Of a stretch of 64,000 nt of DNA, positions 10,743-22,146 are shown in pieces. The first letter of the stretch is position 1. Every line of letters begins with the position of its first letter. This stretch comes from Prorocentrum cordatum (taxonomy: Eukaryota; Sar; Dinophyceae; Prorocentrales; Prorocentraceae): NCBI GenBank assembly GCA_963575745.1, contig CAUYUJ010000869.1:467053-531052 (forward strand), read 5' to 3'. Position numbers and translations under genes: made by a program. Under the pieces are notes generated by a model. It searched no databases. It worked only from the letters and a program-made list of their open reading frames with translations, and was not told the origin of the DNA.

Positions 10743-11400
10743 TGAACTATCCACTAACTTTGTTTCAAAGTTATGTTAAGAAACTATCATGAAACTATAA
10801 TGAAATTATAATACAACCAACACACAAACCAATCAAACCAAAAAACACAACCAAAACCCAAAACAAAACAAAACAAACAAAAAAACAAACAACACAAAAC
10901 AAAACACAACCAACACCAAAAAAAACACAAACAAAACCAAAAACACACGACCCATACCCACAAAAAAACACCAAAACAAAAACACAACCCAAACCACGAA
11001 AAAAAACACAAACAAAACCAAAGAACACACAAACCAAACCAATAATAACACACAAAAAAACAACACCAACAGTTAAACAAAACAAAACCCATCAACCAAA
11101 CATCAACCAACCACCTCAACCAACAACACACCAACCCTATCAGCCACACATCAACCACATCAGCAAAACAAACCACCAACCACATCAAACGAAATCAAGC
11201 CAACCACATCAAATGAAATCACCAATTCACATCAACCAACCGAAAAAATAAATCACCAACCACATCAAACGAAACCACCAACCACATCAAATGAAATCAC
11301 CAAACACATCAAACAACCGGAAAATGAAATCACCAACCACATCAAACGAAATGAAACCAAAAGCACGCACATACAAAACGAAAGCGGCCAAACACACGCC
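10743..11400. other. A/C-rich left subterminal region
   Basis: An AT-rich segment with repeated AACTAT motifs to about 10810 is followed by strongly strand-asymmetric A/C sequence (AAAACAAAACC) to about 11090. A degenerate minisatellite of CAACCACATCAAACGAAAT follows to about 11370. No coding potential is seen. Confidence 0.7.
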
Positions 11401-11459
11401 ATGTCGATGCGCCGCTGACGTCGTCGCCATCGAAGCGGAGAAAGGGAGGGAACATGATG

Positions 11460-11756
11460 AGGATGAGTGAATATTAGTTGTACGATGAGGATTTCCGATG
11501 TTGATGTTAATGATGCTAGAGTGCTTGTAGTGATGATGATGATGATGGTGACGATGACGATGATGATAGTGATGGTGGCGATGCTCATTGCAATCATGAT
11601 GATGAGTTGGATGATGAGGATGATATGGCGAGCGTGCTCGCCAAGGTTCGTGCCGATATGGCGAGCATTGAGGATGATAGTTGCGGAATGGAGGTTGGCA
11701 TGGCGAGCATGCTCGCCAAGGTTCGTGCCGATATGGCGAGCATGCTCGCCAAGGTT
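11460..11756. repeat. GATGAT tract and 34-bp repeats carrying palindromes
   Basis: GATGATGAT-type sequence at 11516-11620 is followed by three copies of a 34-bp unit, GATATGGCGAGC...GCTCGCCAAGG plus spacer. Two intact units contain the perfect 16-bp palindrome GGCGAGCATGCTCGCC (11702-11717 and 11735-11750). A variant (GT centre) is at 11627-11642. Confidence 0.88.
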
Positions 11757-11879
11757 CGTCTGCCTCTGCTCATCATCCCCCCAACCTCAGCATGATCATC
11801 ATCAGCAGCATCGCCGTCGCCAACATCTACGTCGCCATCGGTGCGCGCGCTCTTTAACGCGCGCTTATATAGTGAGGCA

Positions 11880-12110
11880 CGCGGTGGCGGCGAGGCTCCA
11901 GCTCGCTAACCGCGCGCCTCAGATGAAGTACTCGTGGGGCATGGCGCCCACGGAGCATTTGCAGCCGCGCCTCGAGGAGCCCCCCGACGGCACGATGGCG
12001 AGCCAGCCGGCGAGCGGTGCGTGCTTTGCACGCGCCGTTCGCCGAGTGCAAGCTCCGCCAGGACGAGGGCCCGAATTCGGGTGAAACTCGCCGAGCGGAC
12101 GAAGCAGACC
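11880..12110 (+). pseudogene. Plus-strand copy of an inverted coding duplication
   Basis: The plus strand reads MKYSWGMAPTEHLQPRLEE followed by a frame that differs from its partner. The minus strand at 12300-12530 reads RRYPWGAMTPAEHLAPRLIE. The nucleotide similarity is clear but diverged and extends over about 200 bp, continuing past the coding part into a shared CCTGAGNGCGNCGCCCC segment. The copy loses the reading frame after PRLEE, so it appears to be a decayed duplicate. Confidence 0.65.
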
Positions 12111-12295
12111 TGAGCGCGACGCCCCCCATCCCCCTCCATACCACATGCGCGAACATTGCGCGGGGGCAAAGCTCTACTGCAACATGCATGCCTGCCCTCT
12201 CCGCCGAGCAAAGCTCGCGCAATACCACCTCCATCAATCGCCACCCACCACTCCTTCCCCCTATCCCTCCCCCATATACCCGCGGGGCGCCGCAC

Positions 12296-12590
12296 TCAGG
12301 TCCACCTCGTCCGCCTGGCGAGGTCCACCTGCGGGCCCTCGCCCCTGCAGAGCTGCAGGTACTCGGCGAAGGGCGCGCGCAACGCACGCGACACGCCCAC
12401 CAGCTGGTCCACCATCGCGCCGCCGAGGAAGTCCTCGATCAAGCGCGGCGCCAAGTGCTCCGCGGGTGTCATGGCGCCCCACGGGTACCTCCGCCGCGCG
12501 ATCTTCGCGAGCTTCTCATCGCTCGCGGCGCCAGCTCCCCAAGCGGCGCGGCGGCGCGCCAGGCGAGGGGCCATGGCGGGCGAAGCCTGC
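12296..12590 (-). pseudogene. Minus-strand copy of the inverted coding duplication
   Basis: The frame contains DEKLAKIARRRYPWGAMTP, AEHLAPRLIEDFLGGAMVDQ and LVGVSRALRAPFAEYL, then QLCRGEGPQVDLARR. The composition is protein-like and better preserved than in its plus-strand partner. It could be an exon near the 3' end of the transposase-like transcription unit or of a separate small gene. No domain is recognised. The two copies converge on an unshared centre at 12130-12290 that contains GCGCGAACATTGCGCG and CGAGCAAAGCTCG palindromes. Confidence 0.5.
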
Positions 12591-12889
12591 CTCGAACGGG
12601 GGGGGGGGGGATGAACGCAAACGCGCCAAGCCTCGAGCACGACGAGGCGGCGAATGCATCCAAAATCAATTCATGCGCGAGGTGCGCTCGCATGCAACCG
12701 CATGAATACAACAAATGTGGCCCCATATGCACACGTACTTGCATCACGAATCGCGTCATATGCAATCAACGGTCGCACGATTACAACACACGTGATCACA
12801 CGCGACAGCACGAGATGGCAGAATGGGCGAGCAACGCTCGCGAGCATGTGTACATGCGCGCACATTTTTTCACGGCCGCTTGCGGTCGT

Positions 12890-15800
12890 CGAATGGTACA
12901 TACGCCAGGTCTTCGCTATGCGCACTGGCGCATTGCATGCTCTGGAGCCTCACGAGCTTCAGAGACGAGCCGCCCTTAAGAGCGACCCACCGCCCGCACG
13001 ATAAGGCCTCGCAGTGCATGCACTGAACGAAGGCCAGGCTCACGCCGTCTACCTCAACGAGCTCATGGACCTTCCCGAACTCGGCGTTGCCCGCCTCTCG
13101 GTTCGATCGTTTACGCGCGACGCGCCACAGACACCGAGAATGCACGCATGCATCACTTACATGTGAGAAGCCAGCATTTGCGAAGACTGTCGGCGTGCGA
13201 AGCACGCCGTGCAAAGCAACGGTCGGGGCAACGATGGCGACGATCCGATGGGGGATCGATGGACGATCGGCGGGTTGATATCGGAAGCGGTTACACAGGA
13301 TGGACGCGTGAAAAACACGCGATTGGAATCACTGAGGGCATGCATATCACGCCGCATGGGCAATGACCACGACGTCGATGGCGGCGACAGGAACGATGGA
13401 GAAGGGGCGAAGTGGAGGGTGATTCACGCGAAGCGGTCGAAGGGCCGCGCAGCTGCACCGCTGCGCCGCCAGGCGCTCTTATTCTGGCAAGCGCGCGAGC
13501 CTGTCGCTCGAGCCACGCTCGCAAGGGACGGCGAGCGAGGACGAGCTCGTCGCCCCAGCCTCGCTCGCAAGTGGCGGCGAGCGGGGAGCCTGTCGCTCCA
13601 GCCTCGCTCGCAAGTCGACGTCATCGTCGTCGTCGACGTCATCGTCCCTCGTCGTCGTCCTCCTGCTCCTCCTCCTGCTCCTGCTCCCCCATCCTCCTCC
13701 TCATCCTCCTCCTCCTCCGACGTCGGCGGGCCCCGCTCAGAGGGCGGGCCCATATGGGCCCGCGCGCGGCCCCGCGGCGGCGCGCGCGGCCGCAGCTGCC
13801 TCCACCAGCTGCGCGGGCGGCGCCTTGGGCGGCGGCGCGCCAGGAGGCGGCGGCGGCGGCACAGCCCGCTGCTCGAAGGAGGCCACCGCCGCCCTATGGC
13901 GGGATGCAGCGCGCTGCTGCTGCGCGAGCTCGCGCACCGCGGCCTGGCTCGCCGCCTCCTCAGCGCGGCGAACCATCCGCGCCTCCGCCTGCAGCTCTCG
14001 GCGGTGGAAGCCGCGAGCCCAGGCCTGCTCCTGGCGCCCCTGCAGCGCCTCGCGGAGGCCCTGCAGGCGCCCCTCCTCCGCGCGCCCCCCCGCCTCGTTG
14101 AAGACTGCCTGCGGGAGAAGCGGGATGAATGAGAAGGAGGAGGAGGATTGGTGAAAAGAGTTCAGAGGAGGACGAGGAGGAGGTTGGGAGGAGCGAGCGA
14201 TGCTCACAAGGAGAAGGACAGGCGCCTGCGCCATGAACGGCGGCGCCTGCAGCCCGTGCAAGCGGACGACCGCCTCCAGGCGCTCGCGCAGCACCTCCCC
14301 CCCCCCTCGCCAGGCGCGCCGCGACGGTCTCCGCGTAGGCGGATTCCGACACCGTCGCCACCAGCTGCGCCATCTCGACCAGGGCCTGGTCCTGCGCCGC
14401 CTCGCTGGTCCTGGCGCTGACCAGCGTCTGCTGGTCAGCGTGGTGCTGGTTCCTGAGCGCCAGCAGCCAGCGCCCGTCCTGCTCCTCGCGGCAGTGGGGC
14501 TCCGCGAAGCGCAACTCGCGGGCCGCGTCCTGGATGTGCTGCACCTCCAGGCGCGAGACGCGCGCCTCCTGGCGTGCCCGAAGGGGGGAAAAAGGGGAAG
14601 CAGACACGTATAGATCATCATCGGTTTGCTCGGGGAGAGCAACGCTCCCCATGACCAACCCGCTGAGATACATACCCTTCGGCGATCTAGCTCGCAATCA
14701 TGCATGCATGCATGGAGACACGCGCCTCTTGGAGCTCGTACCGCAGCTCATCAGCGTCGAAGTCTCCATGTGCACGGCCCTGCGAGGGGGGGGTGTAACG
14801 TCGGTGGGGGATGCGGTTTGATCTGGTGCCAGGCTCGATCGAGCAACGCTCGCGATTAATAACGCAGGCGAGAAAAGCCCGCTATACAAAACGTCATATA
14901 CCTATGGATGTGGTGGTGGGGTATTATATTGTTAACACCCGATGCGGCGGCGGCGGCGGCGGCGGCGGGAACTCGCGCTGCGCGGCGACCTCCTCGAAGC
15001 CGTGCTGCGACCGCTCCGCGTGCCACCGCGCGGAGTGCCGCCGCCTGTCGGAGCGGGCGGTCGCATCCTCGGCGCGGGCGGCCATCTCCGCCGCCTCTGG
15101 GGCGAAGGCCGCCCAGTTCAAGCGGCCAATGGCCGCCTCCAAGCGGTCGCGCTGCCCGCCCGCGCTGGCGCTGCCGCGGGGGGGGAGGGGGGGGGGGGGG
15201 AGGTGCGCCTGCGGCCAGGGGGGGCGCGCCGCTGCCGCGGCGGCGCACGCGGCCGCGGGCGGCGGCGGCGGCGCTGCCATGGCGCGCAGCAGGGCGCGCG
15301 GCGGAGCCGAGGTGCGGGGGGGGGGGGGACAGGGGGCGCGCCACCTATAGGGTCGACTCGACCCCCGCCCCTGTGGCCGAGCGGCAGCGGAGTGAAGTAG
15401 GGTGAACGGAGCGGGGGGTGAAGACGAGAGGGGCGAGAATACGAGAAGACGAGGGGGGTGAAGACGGGATTGACGACGAGAAGATTGAAGTAGAATGAGC
15501 GAAGAAGAAGATTGACGGAGAGAGTATTGACGGAGAGAAGGATTGACGGATAGAAGGATTGACGGAGAGAAGGAATGAAGGAAGGAGGGAAGAATGTGAA
15601 TTGATGCCCTGTGCTCCTCCCCCACCCACCCTGCTTCCGAGCCTGGATGCTGACCATGTCACCGAGGCGCACCATGCCGCGATCGAGAGCCGCGGCGGAG
15701 CTCGCGCGCACGTTGGCGTCACCAAATATCCGCTCGTCCAACGCACGGTAAGACAACATGTTAATACATGATGGGTCGCATATCATGGCGAGCGTTGCTC

Positions 15801-18800
15801 GACATCATGCGTAAGATGATCTACGTGCAGCGGGAAATGCGATAAGCATTATGGATATCCCGCAGGACTTTCTGGCGCATGCCCCGCGGCGGGCTGGGCT
15901 TGACCAGGCCACGTATGGTCACATGCGCAGTTAGAGAGATTCACCGAAGCATCCGCCAACACATTCATCAGCGAGCGCTGCTCGCTGCGCCACCCCACCA
16001 CCGATGTCATCCGCGAGCGTTGCTCGCTGCGCCACCTCCGTGTTGCAGAGCTGCCACAACTCGAAGCACGTTATCTCCTCCATGACGCCGAGCTCGAAGG
16101 AGGCGAGCGTGCGGCGCGACCGCAAGTACCGCTTGACTACGCGGTGCTTGCGCTCCATCGTCATGGCTGCGACGAGGAAGCCGTGGCGGTACAGCTGGAG
16201 CGGGAGGTGGAAGGCGTAATGGTGTTTTGGTCGAAATGCTACGGCACCATGCGCCTCCTTGAACAATCCGCGCGTCAATTGGCGTGACCCCCAGCGCATC
16301 CGATGGACCGAGCAATGCTCGCCGATAAGCATGTGTGCGGTAGCAGCAGGCTGTCGGAGCACTCACTGAGTGAATCGCGGACATGCTACTTGAGCTTGCG
16401 ACGAGCAACGCTCGCTGCATAAGTTGATACTGTTGGGGCGTCGGAAGTTCGTGCAGAACGTCTGCGTCCAGATGCCGATTGATCGCAGCCGCTAGCTGCG
16501 ACGGTCACACCATGCCCACGTTGCGTGCGGCCATCAGCAGTTCCAGCACGTCGAAGGCAGCCAACATGCTCCGCACCTTCGGCTCGTCGGAGCGCGTCAT
16601 CACTACCTGTCCAACGCGCGTGGGACCCCGATGGGATAGTTCATCCATCATCACAGGTCCCACACCTCCCCGACCCATATATCTTCCCATACCTGCCTCC
16701 CACGCGGCGTGCATGCGTGCCACCTCGCGCAGATATCGCGATGCGATTGGCGCAAGCGTGCAGAACTCGCCGCAATCGCTCTGGAACTTATCGTTCTTCA
16801 GGGCGTTGCGGATCTTGTTCGGCTCGAAAAGCGAGCCGAGGCGCGGAAAGGCGCGCGGCGGCGCGATTGCACGCACGAGCTCGCCGAGCTCGGCGTAGGA
16901 CGCGACCGTCCTACAGGATGACATGAAGGTTCCGAACTCGGCGTCGCAGATGCCATCTTGCAGGCAGGTGTGCGACCAGTCGTACACGATTGATTGCGAC
17001 GGCCGAACCAGCATGTCCCCGATGAGCTGGTACGGGGTGCGCGAGAAGCCGCTGAACAGAGCGACGCGATCGTCCAACGGGTTCTCCTGGACGCGCCGCA
17101 CGGCATCGACGATGGTCTCGTCAGTGTGCAACCTAAGTTGGCGAGCGGATACCGATCGCGTCAGCGTCGACCGTGCGAGCTTCGCTCGCCATCCCGATTG
17201 CGATCCGACCACAGCGTGGCGCGAGCGACGCTCGCGTCACGGGGTGCACCCCACAAAGCAGCTTGAGTGCCAGACGCGAATGTGGAGAAGCCGGTCTCCG
17301 CGATGCTGACGATCCCGTCGTCGTGCTGGTGGAGCCCATCTCCTCGCTCGGCACGAGTGTGCGTGTGAAGCACGCAATTCTGACACAATGCGGAAGGTTT
17401 CGCGCCACCATGTCCCTTGGATGCCAGTATCTCCTTGATACCAGGCTCGTCGCACGCAATAACGGCGAGCTCCAAGAAGACGCGGACCTGGCGCCCCCCC
17501 TTGAGCACCAAGTTGATGCCGACGTCGCGCACGTCGGTCCCCGTGCGCTCGAAGAACCACTTCATGCACTCGTTGGATATCTGCGCCAGCTGGCCCTCGG
17601 CCTTCGCCCAGACATGCTGCCGGACGCCGCGTATTGTCAGCCAGCTATGTTCGCGCCCAAGTGCCAGCGGACCGAATCCGCCGATAGTCACATGTATGAC
17701 ACACCAGAAGCATGAGCGGTACGAGCGTAGCTCGCCGATCTACTAATATCACCGTTGACCTTGGCGGAGTTGGGCAAAGACGTGCGTTATTCCATAATCG
17801 ACCAATAGAAGAGGCCAGACTTACGTGTGTGGCTCTTCGAGATGGCGTCACTGGGGTTCACGCCGCCTTGGTCCGCACGCCTCATTGTCGAGGCAGGGTG
17901 GCGTGTAAGGCGCGCGATGCCAGCAACGCTCGCTCCCTGCTGCGAGCAACGCTCGCGTTAGAGTCGTGACGGCGGGAGGTCAATGAGACTGATGAATACA
18001 GCACGATCGACCACGGCTTCTCGCGACTACACTGCGTCGCGTCGAAGGTCGCCGCCAGCAGGTCAGAGACGTACGTGCTGCGCGCCGCGACACAGCGCAG
18101 CATCTCCAGGGGGTTATGGATCGCGACGTGCACGTCGCCGCCTGAATCCATGGTCAGGGGCACAGACTCCACGAGTCTGCCATACGTACCGCGCGCTTGG
18201 CACTGTGCCTTGCGCGCGCGGTACCGGGCGCCCCTGCTCCAGGTTTCAGGGGCGCCGCCGCTATCAGCAAGATTAAGTCCGCTAGGCCAGCGCGTTGCGA
18301 CCACGATGCTGGCATACGATACGACATGTCACTATACACATGTATTGCGCGAGCTAAGCTCGCACATGCTGTTGAGGAGCGGGCGCCGCAAGGCAGTCGG
18401 ATAGATTGGTGATCGCGCGCTGGCTGGCCCAGCTCTCTTTCCCCAGCCGCAGCACCTTCCACACCTGCGTTTCATCGTGGTCAATCGAAGCACGCTTTGG
18501 CATGGCAGCCCGCGCGGCGCGCGCGGTGCGTCAACATGCGTCCACCTTGAACCAAGCCTACGGAATGTATCGCGCGTTCGCCAGACGAGCAAAGCTCGCT
18601 GAACCTTAACAAGGTAGCATTGGGTGAGGAGCTGGTGGCATTGATGACGACGGGAAGTGTGCAGTCAAGCGAGTGCACTGCAGTTGAACTGACATGTGTT
18701 TTCGGTGGCAGTCGCGCAACGCACGAACTGCCGTCGCGCGGGCGCCGCCGCGCAGCCGCGCCCGCGGGCGCGACTACTCTGGGGGGGCCCAGCGATCAAT

Positions 18801-20744
18801 CCACATGGTCTTGAGCTTGCGGTACCACTCGCGCGCCATGCCCGTGGCGGTGTCGCGTGAGAAGCCCTCCTTCTTCATGCCCTTGCGAACCATGTGGTGA
18901 CCCCACGACTGGAAGACGGCCATCGTGGATGACGTCTCCAGCTTCTCCCCCACATGGGCGGCGTCGAGCTGTCCCGCCCAAGCGGCGGGGTTGGATTGTT
19001 CACCAACCAGCCGCCGCCGCACGCGAAGCGCGCGCACCGCTCCCGTCAAGGAAGCGGCGGCGGCGGCTGGGCGCCGCATAGGCGCCGCTGCCGCCGCGCT
19101 CCCCGCCGCTGCGGGGCGGCGCTTGGCCGCCGCAGCTCTGAGGTGGCTGTCGTGGGCCGATTCGAACCGCTCCTCAATCTCCCTGACAGAGGCTGCGGCG
19201 GCGACCGATGCGACCGCTGTCTCGTCTGGCTCCTCCCTCCACGCACCGAGGACGGCGCGGGGGCCGAGGTCCGTCTTCGTCAACACGCCGAAGCTGTTGA
19301 TGCTCATGGCAGCGGGACATGTCCGCTCCACATCAGCAAGCGGCGCCGCAGAAGCAGACGATGTCAGCTCCGGCTGCTCATGCTTCACCTCCTGCTTCAC
19401 CTTCACCTCCTGCTTCACATCCTTCTTGTCCTCGTCGTCATCCTTCTTCTCGGCCTTCACACATTCCTTTTTTGGTTTCTTGCACTCGCTGGCGATCTGA
19501 TATCTGATCGCCTGGCGGTACTGTTCTGGCACCGCGTCCAGAAACGCAGGGTCTTTCTGGCGATTCCGCTTTTCAGCACGGCGGCTGAACGGCAGGATCG
19601 TGTCCAGCTCTGGGATCCTCGCAGTCCCTGACATGGGCCAATCACGGCGCGTAATGCGGCGACGCATGCCAGCGAGCGACGCTCGCACGCCTCGCCAAAG
19701 CGAGCACTACATGCGCCTGAAAGCGACGCTCAATATACAATACCACCCCCACCCCAACCCCACCCCCCATCTTACCCCCGCTTCCCGACGTAGACTGCAC
19801 GGGAGATATGTCGCGTCAGCGCCATGTATGTTGACTGCTGGCGGCAGCTTCGCGTCGCCGTACGCGAAGCGGCGGGTCGCGTCGTCGAGCTCGCTCAGCT
19901 CGCCGTACACCAAGATGCGCTGCAGACTGGGGTCACGAGGTCGCTTCTTGGCATACGCGTTGATGATCGACCTCAGCGACGCTTTGTGCTTCAGCGCGCC
20001 ATCGTGCGAGAACTCAAGGTTCAAGGCATACGCCATCACCGCGACCATGCGAAACACGGTGCTCTCGCACGGCTTGAACAGCCCGATGCGCCACGCTCGG
20101 TTGGCTAAAATACGCATCCCCGCGCCATTATGGGGGAGCCACGCTGGAAAGAACCTGCCGAAGTTGCGATCAAAGCTCGTACCGCGTACAACATGCAACG
20201 ATGCTGCGCATGGCGTTCTGGGATAGGCGGCACGCGTGGAAACAAGCCCAGAATACCACACGTAGCGTGGACGATGGGCTTCGAGCGGAGCTTCGCCCAC
20301 TCCTCCTGGGTGATGTAGTTCTCGAACCTGAGGGCGTGTTGGCATCGCGAGCAAAGCTCGCATATTGTCTGACACCATCGCGAGCGAAGCTCGATGGCGC
20401 ATTTGTATACATGGCACGGGGGTGCACATTATTCGTACGATGTGCCTCAAGCAGTGCTGGTACGGCTGCTTGTCGGTCTTCGTGGAGCTGGCGCCGATCG
20501 TCTCGACGAGATTCCGAAGTCCGTTCTTCTGGCGATCGGACCACGGACCGATGTCGATGGCCGTGACCAGATCCTGTACGGTCGCGGCGTCGAGCCCGAC
20601 TAGCTTGGCCAGACGGGCGTTGAGAGCGATGCACAGCTTGGCGATCGTTCGCTCCCGCTCGCCGCCGAGGGCGTCCACCAGCGAGCCCGCGCCGCGGAGC
20701 TCGTGCTCGAGCTCGCGCGCGAGCTCGAGCGCGGTCGCGGGCAT
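12890..20744 (-). CDS. Transposase-like multi-exon gene of the 22-kb element
   Basis: The gene starts at ATG 20744 (MPATALELARELEHELRG). Exon 1 (20744-20428) joins exon 2 (from 20327, FENYITQEEWAKL) by a 100-nt GT-AG intron, and exon 3 is 20104-19836. Later protein blocks, in order, are a Lys/Glu-rich exon (about 19640-18774), VWKVLRLGKESWASQRAITN (about 18460-18366), GTYGRLVESVPLTM with HNPLEMLRCVAARS and KPWSIVLY (about 18240-18010), a block ending GHGGAKPSALCQNC (17700-17260), an exon beginning HTDETIVDAVRRVQ with YDWSHTCLQDGICDAEF (17147-16724), RPKHHYAFHLPLQLYRHGF with MERKHRVVKRYL (about 16295-16020), FGDANVRASSAAALDRGMV (about 15760-15640) and GKVHELVEVDGVSLAF (about 13110-12890). From memory, this block order matches a large protein family expanded in dinoflagellate genomes. 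Spaced conserved Asp and Glu residues plus the position inside TIRs make a DDE-type transposase likely. Catalytic residues are not proven, and several exon edges are approximate. Confidence 0.6.
13737..15340 (-). CDS. Coiled-coil exons inside the transposase-like gene
   Basis: Three minus-strand exon-like blocks lie between two well-matched blocks of the transposase-like gene. They are about 15300-14970 (QRDRLEAAIGRLNWAAFAPE, AERSQHGFEEVAAQREF), about 14770-14340 (DADELRYELQEARVS; RLEVQHIQDAARELRFAEPH; TVSESAYAETVAARLA) and about 14100-13740 (GRAEEGRLQGLREALQGRQ, ELQAEARMVRRAEEAASQAA). They are Ala/Glu/Arg/Gln-rich with heptad spacing, so they are predicted to be long coiled coils with Pro/Ala linkers. 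A phase-0 junction ARKQ|AGNAEFGK would splice from 15638 straight to about 13110 and skip them. They may therefore be alternative exons, an insertion in an intron, or a nested gene. Confidence 0.45.
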
Positions 20745-21348
20745 GGTCCGCCGCCGCGCCCGCGGTGATGGCGGCCCACGGGCGTGCGGGCTGTGGCGGC
20801 CACTCACTCGGGCCACCAAACGGCTGCCAAATTCGGCAGTGAGCGAAGCTCACAGGCATGTGTTTGTGACGCAAGAGAGGGTTGTGCTGACAGCGCGAGC
20901 ATAGCTCGCCATTGAGCCCGAGGTGATTCGCAATACCGCAACTGCGAGCATGCTCGCAGTTGCACGTGACAAACACTATAACCATTGTGGTGGTTATGCT
21001 GGAGGGTCGACACATGATCGGCGTGGAGAAGAATGAGGCAGAAAGTGAGCGACATTTCGTCCTAGCGCGACACCGCTCTTACCTCCATCCGCGGGGCACT
21101 GGCACGCCGGCGCCTATGCAAGACTGGACGGACAGGCGAGGTAGTGACGAATCTGCTGATGTATTCATGCGTACGGTGGCGGAGCCACGATCGTGTGTAA
21201 CAGCGCATTTGCACATGTACACACGACGACACCGTTACCACACGCATGAAACATGACGACGATATGCCACACACGTCGGGAGTATGTCTTTGCATCGCTT
21301 GCGAAATCAAACTGGAAAATAACAAACCAGAAAAACACAACTCGAAAC

Positions 21349-21512
21349 TGTAATGTATAGCAAGCTATACATTGCAGATCTGCAATGTATAGCAAGCTAT
21401 ACATTGCAGGTCTGCAATGTATAGCTTGCTAATGCTGTGTAGTAACAGATGTTTCTGAGCAAGCTATACATTGCAGATCTGCAATGTATAGCTTGCTATA
21501 CATTGCAGTGCC
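21349..21512. repeat. Cruciform cluster built from TGTATAGC and TTGCAGATCTGCAA
   Basis: Alternating copies of GTATAGC-AA-GCTATAC (or its TT form) and the perfect palindrome CATTGCAGATCTGCAATG run from 21349 to about 21431. After a 30-bp unique interval they resume from about 21460 to 21509. The whole can fold into several alternative hairpins. No coding potential is seen. Possible roles are a binding site array, a palindromic mini-transposon, or a recombination hot spot. Confidence 0.93.
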
Positions 21513-21632
21513 GCCGTGGTTTTGATCGTGACCTTTGTTCGTAACTCGAAAAACTGCAACGCAACCAATCAAAACTCATAAATCAGACATCTAAAACAGT
21601 GCGCGGCATACCACGTCATCGTCGTCGGACTA

Positions 21633-21677
21633 GCGCGCGCCACACCACCTTGAGAAGCGCATGGTGTGGCGCGCGGA
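21633..21677. repeat. Hairpin with 13-bp GC-rich arms
   Basis: GCGCGCCACACCA and TGGTGTGGCGCGC are perfect inverted arms separated by a loop of about 17 bases. It lies in the spacer between genes D and E of the element. Confidence 0.9.
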
Positions 21678-22111
21678 AATTAGCTGGCGGCCGTGGCTCT
21701 GATGTCGGCATCGTCGACGTGGTCGCTATCCTCATATGTCTCATCGTCGTCAACATTATGATCGTTGTCGCCGCCATCGTCGTCGCCATCGTCGCATCAG
21801 CATCGATGACGTCTGCATCGTCGTGGGCGTCGTCGCTCTAGCATCGTCGCGTTAACCGTTATCGTCGTAGTCGCCACTGTCGTCGCCATCGTCGTCGCCG
21901 TCGGTGGCGTGGAGGAGGAGGAGGAGGAAGATGGCGCGCCACGCGCGCCGCCGCCGAGTGCGCCCGAAGGCGCGCCGCTCAGCGCCCGCGGGCGCGCCGC
22001 TCTGAATGCGCCCGCGGGGGCGCAGGCGAGGCCGCAGGCGCGGGCCGCCGCCGAGGCCGCCACCGAGGCCGCCGCCGAGGCCGCCGACTCGGCGCCGCCG
22101 AGGCCGCCGCC

Positions 22112-22146
22112 GCTGGTGCGACACTTATTTGTACGTGTCGCACCAG
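22112..22146. repeat. Hairpin with 12-bp arms CTGGTGCGACAC / GTGTCGCACCAG
   Basis: Perfect 12-bp arms surround about 11 bases (TTATTTGTAC core). On the minus strand the sequence reads DWCDTYK followed by a stop, so the hairpin overlaps the end of the last open frame of gene D. It could act at the 3' end of that transcript or sit in an intron. Confidence 0.85.

Larger units (their letters stand above)
20962..22110. other. Spacer between the transposase-like gene and gene D
   Basis: About 1.1 kb with no convincing exon. It lies 5' of the transposase-like gene and holds several strong inverted repeats, listed separately, so it is the natural place for regulatory or transposase-binding sequence. 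A perfect 22-bp palindrome built on the GCGAGC family is at 20940-20961. AT-rich sequence lies around 21290-21600. Confidence 0.6.

Noticed and set aside
13610-13760. Plus-strand Ser-rich frame over TCGTCG/TCCTCC tracts
   Set aside because: Simple-sequence translation; the minus strand carries the better-supported coiled-coil exon end.
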